This document shows, piece after piece, positions 1-12,200 of a stretch of DNA of 64,000 bases; positions within the stretch are counted from its first letter, which is position 1, and each line of letters starts with the position of its first letter. The DNA comes from Bolinopsis microptera (Eukaryota; Ctenophora; Tentaculata; Lobata; Bolinopsidae). The notes under the pieces are model-generated. The model saw only the letters and a list, made by a program, of their open reading frames with translations, made no database searches and was not told where the DNA came from. The stretch is from positions 844,312 to 908,311 of the forward strand of contig NC_087084.1 in the NCBI RefSeq assembly GCF_026151205.1, in the 5' to 3' direction. The translations under genes were made by a program, and so were the position numbers.

Positions 1-134
1 CACAGAAAAGTGAAGTTGACCCGTGCTTTCCATTAGTGAAATGTGAAAATACTACGGGGATCCTGAAGGTCTCACAAACAAGAACTATTGTATTACTAAC
101 TACAAGACATTACTACAACTAACCGTTACTTCAG
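1..134 (+). other. Intron of VPS13 (5' edge of window)
   Basis: Non-coding sequence ending in a usable acceptor at 134; no earlier VPS13 exon recognised. Confidence 0.5.
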
Positions 135-257
135 GTGGGGGAGACTAGATCTCCTAAAGAGTTGTTAGCAATGTCACTAGCTGAGTTAGAAGAAGCTGCC
201 TACGATAATTACCTGCTCAATCTTGAAAACTTCTACGTTAAAATGTTCAACAATAAG
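135..257 (+). CDS. VPS13: VPS13 exon 1 of window
   Basis: Acceptor TTACTTCAG and donor AATAAG/GTACAT frame 41 codons (phase 0 to 0). They contain LAELEEAAYDNYLLNLENF, a strongly VPS13-like segment of the groove rod. Upstream bases 1-134 look intronic. Confidence 0.75.
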
Positions 258-3200
258 GTACATTAAATAAAACTAAATTTAATATTATTAGTAACTGTTG
301 TTATACTGATCGCTTGTTTAAACTCAATCTAATAAAATCTTTAACCCTGAATCTTTAACCCCGGTCTAAGAACATGTCTGTCTGCACATTCCCATAGTTA
401 CTAGTGGTTACTAGTGGTTACCAGTGGTTACTAGTGCGTGGTTACTAGTGGTTACTAGTGGTTACAAGTTGTTACTAGTGGTTACTAGTGGTTACTAGTG
501 GTTACTAGTGGTTAACATTCCCATGAACAAGAGTAATTATAGGAAGATTGGGAGAACGATCTAGCAATAACACACGACTCCTTTATACTCTACCCTGTAC
601 GACTCAATATAAATCTGTCTAACTCTATCCTGCCTGACGATAAGAAGCTACCTAAAACCAAGTGCCGGGGACATCTGGACTCTGTTAAAGTTGTAATGTC
701 AGATGTGAAGATTCAGCATTTGTATAGGTTAGGGTTATTTAGTTTAGAGTCATTGTGTGTAGAATTGCTTTATTTCACATTTTCTCAATTAGAGAATAGT
801 TAAAGCGATTGAGAAAGTATTATTACAATATTGATAAAAGTAGCAGAAAACTCTTACTCGATAATAGACTGGTGCAGTCCGTAGATTGCGTGATGGTTGT
901 GAAGATGCCAACTTCTAAACCTCTCAATAGGTTCAATAGGTAGGTAGTATAATTACTAACAGTACACAGTACACAGTACACAGTACACAGTACACAGTAC
1001 ACAGTACACAGTACACAGTACACAGTACACAGTACACAGTACACAGTACACAGTACACAGTACACAGTACACAGTACACAGTATAACAATTGCACTGCCC
1101 AGGATAATAAACAGTTTACCAAAGTCGGAGCCAGCTGAAGTTAAGAGTAAAAACTCAGTGGTAGGACTAGATGATAACTGGGTAGACGCAGCTCAACTAG
1201 CTGCTGTTACTAATATAGTTACAGGTCAGAATGTTATTATAATGCAAGTTATATCAACAATTCCTGTAATGCTAGCACTAAACATCGTGATACCATTTAA
1301 ATTCCTTTATTTCTGGCAGCATTCTAAAGAAGTGAAGTCATTGTGAAGATGATAAACAATATAGCTAGATTATGTAGGTGTGCAAAAGGGTGTTTTCTAA
1401 AGAAACACTTAGCTTGTCCTCCTGTAGATCTGTAGATCTCTAGAAGAGGTATAGCAATTAATAACAAAGCAGAATGTGTTCAATGCGGGCTCAGCTGAGT
1501 TTACTTCCAGCTACCACTAGTTTACGAGACATTTATAAAATGAAAGTAGCGCGCGGCGCAATGTCAGCACCTCATCACGCGAGTAAAAACCGCGCGGCGC
1601 CATGTGTGAAATGAATATTTTCATGAGGCTAGCTTCCGCAACAAGCGCAATTTATTACAGCTTCTGTGAAAATATTCGTATGAAAGGTTTTTCTTAAGGA
1701 ATGTGTCGTCCATATTCCCATGAAACATCGGAAAAAGTTGTCCGATTGAAACTGATCAGGGAGTTAATTCCCAGCTTCTCCTATTATTACCCTGACTGTG
1801 TGGAAATCATGGTTAGCACCTTCACAAAACTTTCACTGAATTTCAGAGTCGCGCAGGAACTACAGACTAAAGAAGTTGAAACCTTGTGTTTCCTTTTCTG
1901 ACAATACCCAATCTTCTGACCGACCGACTACTGACTCCTCGACTCACAAATCTGGGTCTGAGAAGAAACTTGTGAAAGGGATCCTAAAAAGTAACACAAT
2001 TCAAAATCTAATACACCCGCTCCTTGAGCAAAGCTATTATGACAATTAGAAAATAAATTAGTGTTAACTCCCGTCTCCCTCCTTGAACAATCAATTTAGA
2101 AATGTTCACAGTTCCAACATTAAAACACCTAGTACTGACTATTTAATCCCAGGGAAAGTGTCCACACCCTCCGAAAATGCCAAATCCCCATTATCTGCTG
2201 TTTCCATCTCAACTGAGGCTTCCGACGATTTCTTTGACGCTCCAGACCACTTTTTAGTGGAGGAGGATGGACTGATAACAGAGGTATTTGTTTTGTGACT
2301 GATAACAGTTTTAAAAGAGCAAAAATTAGAAACTAATAGCGATTTTTACTGGTTCATTTATTTTGTATCTGTTGTGACGGAAAATAAATAAAGTATTCCT
2401 GGATTTACATTGAAAATGTATTTTTCAGAGGGAATCTCTGAATATAATCAGTCAGACAGTGCTTCTAGCAGACTTTACACTAAACGTTATTGTATTAGAC
2501 GTCGTAAAACAAAGTGAGTTATCTGCTGTTATAACGTTAGGGGGGGGGGGGGGGGGGGGGCACCATTAAATGTCACCCCGACCCTGAAAATGCCCGAATG
2601 TCGATGAAATTTTGCTACGAATTTCGAAGCTTTTTGATTAAGAGATTTAATGTGATAAACATTGTTATTTATTTCAGGTCGTTACGAAGGGAAAGTAGTG
2701 TTGAAGTAAACATTGTTAAGGTGTTATTTATTTCAGGTCGTTACGAAGGGAAGGTAGTGTTGAAGTAAACATTGTTAAGGTGTTATTTATTTCAGGTCGT
2801 TACGAAGGGAAAGTAGTGTTGAAGTAAACATTGTTAAGGTGTTATTTATTTCAGGTCGTTACGAAGGGAAGGTAGTGTTGAAGTAAACATTGTTATTTAT
2901 TTCAGGTCGTTACGAAGGGAAGGTAGTGTTGAAGTAAACATTGTTATTTATTTCAGGTCGTTACGAAGGGAAGGTAGTGTTGAAGTAAACATTGTTATTT
3001 ATTTCAGGTCGTTACGAAGGGAAGGTAGTGTTGAAGTAAACATTGTTATTTATTTCAGGTCGTTACGAAGGGAAGGTAGTGTTGAAGTAAACATTGTTAA
3101 GGTGTTATTTATTTCAGGTCGTTACGAAAGGAAGGTAGTGTTGAAGTAAACATTGTTATTTATTTCAGGTCGTTACGAAGGGAAGGTAGTGTTGAAGTAA

Positions 3201-6200
3201 ACATTGTTATTTATTTCAGGTCGTTACGAAGGGAAGGTAGTGTTGAAGTAAACATTGTTATTTATTTCAGGTCGTTACGAAGGGAAGGTAGTGTTGAAGT
3301 AAACATTGTTATTTATTTCAGGTCGTTACGAAGGGAAGGTAGTGTTGAAGTAAACATTGTTATTTATTTCAGGTCGTTACGAAGGGAAGGTAGTGTTGAA
3401 GTAAACATTGTTATTTATTTCAGGTCGTTACGAAGGGAAGGTAGTGTTGAAGTAAACATTGTTATTTATTTCAGGTCGTTACGAAGGGAAGGTAGTGTTG
3501 AAGTAAACATTGTTATTTATTTCAGGTCGTTACGAAGGGAAGGTAGTGTTGAAGTAAACATTGTTATTTATTTCAGGTCGTTACGAAGGGAAGGTAGTGT
3601 TGAAGTAAACATTGTTATTTATTTCAGGTCGTTACGAAGGGAAGGTAGTGTTGAAGTAAACATTGTTATTTATTTCAGGTCGTTACGAAGGGAAGGTAGT
3701 GTTGAAGTAAACATTGTTATTTATTTCAGGTCGTTACGAAGGGAAGGTAGTGTTGAAGTAAACATTGTTGTTTATTTCAGGTCGTTACGAAGGGAAAGTA
3801 GTGTTGAAGTAAACATTGTTAAGGTGTTATTTATTTCAGGTCGTTACGAAGGGAAGGTAGTGTTGAAGTAAACATTGTTATTTATTTCAGGTCGTTACGA
3901 AGGGAAAGTAGTGTTGAAGTAAACATTGTTATTTATTTCAGGTCGTTACGAAGGGAAAGTAGTGTTGAAGTAAACATTGTTATTTATTTCAGGTCGTTAC
4001 GAAGGGAAAGTAGTGTTGAAGTAAACATTGTTAAGGTGTTATTTATTTCAGGTCGTTACGAAGGGAAGGTAGTGTTGAAGTAAACATTGTTAAGGTGTTA
4101 TTTATTTCAGGTCGTTACGAAGGGAAGGTAGTGTTGAAGTAAACATTGTTATTTATTTCAGGTCGTTACGAAGGGAAGGTAGTGTTGAAGTAAACATTGT
4201 TATTTATTTCAGGTCGTTACGAAGGGAAGGTAGTGTTGAAGTAAACATTGTTATTTATTTCAGGTCGTTACGAAGGGAAGGTAGTGTTGAAGTAAACATT
4301 GTTGTTTATTTCAGGTCGTTACGAAGGGAAAGTAGTGTTGAAGTAAACATTGTTAAGGTGTTGTTTTATTTCAGGTCGTTACGAAGGGAAAGTAGTATTG
4401 AAGTAAACATTGTTATTTATTTCAGGTCGTTACGAAGGGAAGGTAGTGTTGAAGTAAACATTGTTCAGGTGTTATTTATTTCAGGTCGTTACGAAGGGAA
4501 GGTAGTGTTGAAGTAAACATTGTTATTTATTTCAGGTCGTTACGAAGGGAAGGTAGTGTTGAAGTAAACATTGTTAAGGTGTTATTTATTTCAGGTCGTT
4601 ACGAAGGGAAGGTAGTGTTGAAGTAAACATTGTTAAGGTGTTATTTATTTCAGGTCGTTACGAAGGGAAGGTAGTGTTGAAGTAAACATTGTTAAGGTGT
4701 TATTTATTTCAGGTCGTTACGAAGGGAAGGTAGTGTTGAAGTCCCTAATAAAGAATATCACAGCAACCTTTGTTAAAACAACCTGGATGCAGAAAATAGA
4801 GGCCTCTCTGGGGGAGATTACCATGCTGGATTGTTTTACTTCTGAGGAACCCTTACATCTCATATCATCCCCTCCTGACGGTTAGTTACTAGTGGTTACT
4901 AGTGGTTACTAGTGGTTACTAGTGGTTACTAGTGGTTACTAGTGGTTACTAGTGGTTACATCTCATATCATCCCCTCCTGCCGGTTAGTTACTAGTGGTT
5001 ACTAGTGGTTACTAGTGGTTACTAGTGGTTACTAGTGGTTACTAGTGGTTACTAGTGGTTACTAGTGGTTAAATCTCATATCATCCCCCCTGACGGTTAG
5101 TTACTAGTGGTTACTAGTGGTTACTAGTGGTTACTAGTGGTTACTAGTGGTTACTAGTGGTTACTAGTGGTTACTAGTGGTTACTAGTGGTTACATCTCA
5201 TATCATCCCCCCTGACGGTTAGTTACTAGTGGTTACTAGTGGTTACTAGTGGTTACCATTGGTTAATTTTGGTTACTAGTGAACTTTTGTTACAGCGGTA
5301 ACTATGACGTCACTATGCGTTGTGATGACGTAATGTTCAGGTAAACTGATCTCAATAGCAGCCCAGATGAATGACCCCACTTCACCTTACTTTGAGAACG
5401 ACTTTAAGAACACGGAGATTGCAGTTCTGGGCACATTCGACCAGATATCGGCTAAAATACACGTCGACTCTTTTTGTAACATCTACGAGTTTGGTGAGTG
5501 GTTACTAGTGGTTACTGGTGGTTACTAGTGGTTACTAGTGGTAACTAGTGGTTACAAGTGGTTACTAGTGGTTACTGGTGGTTACTAGTGGTTACTGGTT
5601 ACTAGTGGTTACTTAACTTTATATATAAACACCTCCGGACTACTGCTCTCTATACGTTTAACAAATTATAGTAGTAGTAAATCTTTCAAAGTACGAAATA
5701 TCTCTTTAAAAGAGCATCCTAGGCACCTTATAGATATCAAAACGCATAAAAAAGAAAACAAAAACATCAACCATCTTCTAACTTCTTCCACTCCTCCCTA
5801 TCTAAAGCTAAAAATCTAAGGTCTTCGAAATCAGTCAAATTCTTAAGTCTAATATCAAGATTTATCAAATTATAGTGAGATAAAAAAATAACAACCGAAT
5901 CAACTAATTGTTTCTAAACTATGATAAACCGTTAATACCTTAATAAAACCCAAATTCAAAATATTAAATAAATAATTTGTAGCAATGTCCGTGCTGCCCC
6001 AGTCAAGTGAGGAAGTATCTGGACTAGAGGAGAAGGAGGAGGAGAAGAGTGGGGCTGGTGGGGAAATGAAGAGGTACTCTTCTGATGAGAGCATTAATGA
6101 GGATCTTATCAAGGTAACTAATGGTTACTAGTGGTTACTAGTGGTTACTAATGGTTCCTACTTCCTAGTGGTTACTAGTGGTTACTAGTGGTTACTAATG

Positions 6201-9200
6201 GTTACTAGTGGTTACTAATGGTTACTAGTGGTTATTACTTTATTAGTGGTTACTAAAGTTTACTATAAGGTATTAATAGTTCAAACTGAAACTCCTTTTA
6301 ATGTTTTTGCACAACAAGAGTAGGAAATAATAAAACGACTTGTCGAACACATCAGTTCCAAGTAGAAAACATTTCTACTGTTTAAAAAGTGTCGTTACAG
6401 ATTCACGTGGCTGCCGTAGTGAACAACATTAACATAATCGTAGACAGCAGTCAGAGGACATATGCAGACATATCCATTACTAGTTGTAATGCAGAGGTTA
6501 GTGGGTATTTAATATAGTAATATACTAGTTACATACTAGTAATATTCAATGTTAATTACTTATGATTTTTAATTTAAATAACTTACTTACTTTAGGTATA
6601 ATAGGGTATAATAAGATAATAGTATAATGACGTCTCGTGGTATTACAATGACGTCACGTGGTATTATAATGACGTCACGTGGTATTGCAATGCCGTCACG
6701 TGGTATTACAATGACGTCACGTGGTATTACAATGACGTCACGTGGTATTACAATGACGTCATGTGGTATTACAATGACGTCACGTGGTATTACAATGACG
6801 TCACGTGGTATTACAATGACGTCATGTGGTATTACAATGACGTCACGTGGTATTACAATGACGTCACGTGGTATTACAATGACGTCACGTGGTATTACAA
6901 TGACGTCACGTGGTATTACAATGACGTCACGTGGTATTACAATGACGTCATGTGGTATTACAATGACGTCACGTGGTATTACAATGACGTCACGTGGTAT
7001 TGCAATGCCGTCACGTGGTATTACAATGACGTCACGTGGTATTAAAATGACGTCACGTGGTATTACAATGACGTCACGTGGTATTACAATGACGTCATGT
7101 GGTATTACAATGACGTCACGTGGTATTGCAATGACGTCACGTGGTATTGCAATGACGTCACGTGGTATTGCAATGACGTCACGTGGTATTACAATGACGT
7201 CACGTGGTATTGCAATGCCGTCACGTGGTATTGCAATGACGTCACGTGGTATTACAATGACGTCACGTGGTATTACAATGACGTCATGTGGTATTACAAT
7301 GACGTCACGTGGTATTACAATGACGTCACGTGGTATTACAATGACGTCACGTGGTATTACAATGACGTCACGTGGTATTACAATGACGTCACGTGGTATT
7401 ACAATGACGTCACGTGGTATTACAATGACGTCACGTGGTATTACAATGACGTCACGTGGTATTACAATGACGTCACGTGGTATTACAATGACGTCACGTG
7501 GTATTACAATGACGTCACGTGGTATTACAATGACGTCACGTGGTATTACAATGACGTCACGTGGTATTACAATGACGTCACGTGGTATTACAATGACGTC
7601 ACGTGGTATTACAATGACGTCACGTGGTATTACAATGACGTCACGTGGTATTACAATGACGTCACGTGGTATTACAATGACGTCACATGATAACTACAGG
7701 TGATAGTAAAGGAGAACACTACAGAAGTGAACAGCTCTCTCAAGTCACTAGATGTTAAGCAGCCTTCCAGTCACATTACCTACAACAATATACTCACTGT
7801 GGAGAGCAGTATCTACCAGGAGCTTATCTCATTCCAGATGGTGTGTAGTTTTAAACAGTGTAACCATGGTTACCGTGCAAAGTTCTAATTGATTACCCTA
7901 GTTAATTAACTAATTACTATTTATTTCAATGTTTGGGAATGAAACTCTTGGACCATGTTACCATGGTTACCTCTCCTCTATCAGATACAGTACCAGAAGA
8001 AGTTAGGGGAACTAGACCCCGACATGGAACTGAACATTAAGATGGGATCTCTTCATTTTATATTCCTCAACTATTTCGTACAGGTACTGTGGGTTTAGAA
8101 TATAATAACGTCATTTAAATGTAATGACGTCATTTAAATGTAATGACGTAACTTAATGACGTAACTGAATCTAGTGACGTCACTGTAATGACGTAACTTA
8201 ATCACCAAACTGAATCTAGTGACGTCACTGTAATGACGTCACACAATACCTCCTCAGAACCTGCTGCACGTGCTGGACGTGTTTAGTGTTGCGCGAGATA
8301 AGATGGTATCTGCGAGTATAGAGACAGCTAAACTAGCGCAACAGTCCACCACTTCCTCACTGGTAGTGCTAAACCTGGAGGTGGAGAGCCCGGTAGTGAA
8401 GATACCGCGCAATTCTACCAGTGTAGAGGGGTACAAGGTTAAGTTGGGAAACATTAAACTGCAAAACAAGTTCTCCTTGACAAAGAAAAAGACTATAAAA
8501 GATGTTATCTCTATTGAACTGTCTCACATTGCCGTCTCCAGGTACGAAAACTTGCCCAACATTTCAAAAATGTTTCACTATTAAAATTATTTTCGATTAG
8601 TACTTTTCTTTTCTAGTTTTTAGCGGAAACTCGATATTGCCAGGCAACCCGTGATACTGACGTCACGTGGTATTATGATGACGTCACGTGGTATTATGAT
8701 GACGTCACGTGGTATTATAATGACGTCACGTGGTATTTGAAGGATTCACGTGGTATTATGATTACGTCATGTGGTGTAATTAACTGTACATTTCAACAGG
8801 GTGATCCTGGGTAGCTACGGGGACGTTTTAAGAGAACGAGATATTTTAGAACCGTATGAGATGGAGCTGAAAATAACACGGTACCTCACTGAAGATGCTA
8901 ATATCAGTGTTAATACCACACTTAAACAAATCCACGCTAATCTTGGTAAGATGCTAATATCAGTGTTAATACCACACTTAAACAAATCCACGCTAATCTT
9001 GGTAAGATGCTAATATCAGTGTTAATACCACACTTAAACAAATCCACGCTAATCTTGGTAATACGCTAATATCAGTGTTAATACCACACTTAAACAAATC
9101 CACGCTAATCTTGGTAAGATGCTAATATCAGTGTTAATACCACACTTAAACAAATCCACGCTAATCTTGGTAAGATGCTAATATCAGTGTTAATACCACA

Positions 9201-12200
9201 CTTAAACAAATCCACGCTAATCTTGGTAAGATGCTAATATCAGTGTTTATACCACACTTAAACAAATCCACGCTAATCTTGGTAAGATGCTAATATCAGT
9301 GTTAATACCACACTTAAACAAATCCACGCTAATCTTGGTAAGATGCTAATATCAGTGTTAATACCACACTTAAACAAATCCACGCTAATCTTGGTAAGAT
9401 GCTAATATCAGTGTTAATACCACACTTAAACAAATCCACGCTAATCTTGGTAAGATGCTAATATCAGTGTTAATACCACACTTAAACAAATCCACGCTAA
9501 TCTTGGTAAGATGCTAATATCAGTGTTAATACCACACTTAAACAAATCCACGCTAATCTTGGTAAGATGCTAATATCAGTGTTAATACCACACTTAAACA
9601 AATCCACGCTAATCTTGGTAAGATGCTAATATCAGTGTTAATACCACACTTAAACAAATCCACGCTAATCTTGGTAAGATGCTAATATCAGTGTTAATAC
9701 CACACTTAAACAAATCCACGCTAATCTTGGTAAGATGCTAATATCAGTGTTAATACCACACTTAAACAAATCCACGCTAATCTTGGTAAGATGCTAATAT
9801 CAGTATTAATACCACACTTAAACAAATCCACGCTAATCTTGGTAAGATGCTAATATCAGTGTTAATACCACACTTAAACAAATCCACGCTAATCTTGGTA
9901 AGATGCTAATATCAGTGTTAATACCACACTTAAACAAATCCACGCTAATCTTGGTAAGATGCTAATATCAGTGTTAATACCACACTTAAACAAATCCACG
10001 CTAATCTTGGTAAGATGCTAATATCAGTGTTTATACCACACTTAAACAAATCCACGCTAATCTTGGTAAGATGCTAATATCAGTGTTAATACCACACTTA
10101 AACAAATCCACGCTAATCTTGGTAAGATGCTAATATCAGTGTTAATACCACACTTAAACAAATCCACGCTAATCTTGGTAAGATGCTAATATCAGTGTTA
10201 ATACCACACTTAAACAAATCCACGCTAATCTTGGTAAGATGCTAATATCAGTGTTTATACCACACTTAAACAAATCCACGCTAATCTTGGTAAGATGCTA
10301 ATATCAGTGTTAATACCACACTTAAACAAATCCACGCTAATCTTGGTAAGATGCTAATATCAGTGTTAATACCACACTTAAACAAATCCACGCTAATCTT
10401 GGTAAGATGCTAATATCAGTGTTAATACCACACTTAAACAAATCCACGCTAATCTTGGTAAGATGCTAATATCAGTGTTAATACCACACTTAAACAAATC
10501 CACGCTAATCTTGGTAAGATGCTAATATCAGTGTTAATACCACACTTAAACAAATCCACGCTAATCTTGGTAAGATGCTAATATCAGTGTTAATACCACA
10601 CTTAAACAAATCCACGCTAATCTTGGTAAGATGCTAATATCAGTGTTAATACCACACTTAAACAAATCCACGCTAATCTTGGTAAGATGCTAATATCAGT
10701 GTTAATACCACACTTAAACAAATCCACGCTAATCTTGGTAAGATGCTAATATCAGTGTTAATACCACACTTAAACAAATCCACGCTAATCTTGGTAAGTT
10801 TTATTGCGGGGCTCAATACGTTGCGGCTCATTTCTCAGTCACTGAGTATCTTCAATCTTGCTAGTATCATTCATTCGAAGAATATATCAAATTAAATAAC
10901 AATTATGTTCATTTTGAACGTTCATTTTTGTGGTTTAAGATATTTTGAATGATCGATATTTAAAAAAAGAGATATCATGATACGGTGTGATTAGTTCAAC
11001 ATTACAGGCTATGAAGACTATCACATGGCCTTGAAGATTTTGGAGGAAAACTTGGCGGAAACTGGAGACAGAGTTTTGGAAGTCACTCCGCAAGCAATCA
11101 TCACTAATGATGAGGTAATAACGTAAAGTTAATAAGTTGAGGTAATAACTTAAAGTTAATAAGTTGAGGTAATAACGTTAAGTTAATAAGTTGAGGTAAT
11201 AACGTTAAGTTAATAAGTTGAGGTAATAACGTAAAGTTAATAAGTTGAGGTAATAACTTAAAGTTAATAAGTTGAGGTAATAACGTTAAGTTAATAAGTT
11301 GAGGTAATAACGTTAAGTTAATAAGTTGAGGTAATAACGTAAAGTTAATAAGTTGAGGTAATAACGTTAAGTTAATAAGTTGAGGTAATAACGTTAAGTT
11401 AATAAGTTGAGGTAATAACGTTAAGTTAATAAGTTGAGGTAATAACGTTAAGTTAATAAGTTGAGGTAATAACGTAAAGTTAATAAGTTGAGGTAATAAC
11501 GTTAAGTTAATAAGTTGAGGTAATAACGTTAAGTTAATAAGTTGAGGTAATAACGTTAATTTAATAATTTGGTTTAAAAAAATAAAAGTTTTAGATTAGT
11601 TGAGTGATTTGCCGCGTAGTTTGGGGATAAAAAGAACTGCGGTAAATCTTTACTAGTGGTATTAGTAGTAGTATTAGTGGTATTAGTAGCTTCTTAATAA
11701 AGTAACAAGATTAGTTGCTCACTATTAATAAGTTGGTTATTAGTTTAATATTAATACATGTAGTCTGAATTAATAGCTGATTACTCACTATTAATAAGTT
11801 GGTTATTAGTTTAATATTAACACATGTAGTCTGAATTAATAGCTGATTACTCATGCTCTGTTTGATCCCATTCCCTCACTAATTAAGATCGTACCGTTAA
11901 TTTTTACATCAACTTTTACAAAGTATTTTCCACTGTTCGACTCAAAGATTACAATATTATCAAAAACTAAAATGTTCACAAATAAAGAGGTTGACAAATT
12001 AAACAAATTTTTATAATTCTGGTTTTTAAGTGACGTTACAAATGTATCCCATAGTTTTAACTTATTTTGTAAAACTATCTTTATAAATTTAAAACATAAG
12101 CCATGTACCCAAAAAGTAAACCATGCTGATCACTTTGTACTGTGTATATTACTTTCTTCTCACCGATCCTAAAAGACTAATTCCTCGTGGCATCACTGTT

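Noticed and set aside
823-1122. Minus-strand frame rich in YCVLCTV repeats
   Set aside because: Translation of the CACAGTA array.
1158-1346. 62-codon frame treated as its own gene
   Set aside because: Its first part is the 3' half of VPS13 exon 3; the rest is intron read-through.
1701-1901. 66-codon frame in VPS13 intron 3
   Set aside because: No similarity to VPS13 and no fitting splice phases.
6627-7703. A 358-codon open frame made of a seven-residue repeat (and parallel frames at 6,761-7,045 and 7,097-7,690)
   Set aside because: The 21-bp minisatellite is a multiple of three, so frames remain open by chance; it lies within a VPS13 intron and has several overlapping open frames.
8897-10799. 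CRISPR-like regular repeats
   Set aside because: No distinct spacers; the whole 56-bp unit is conserved, and it derives from exon 13. The genome is eukaryotic.
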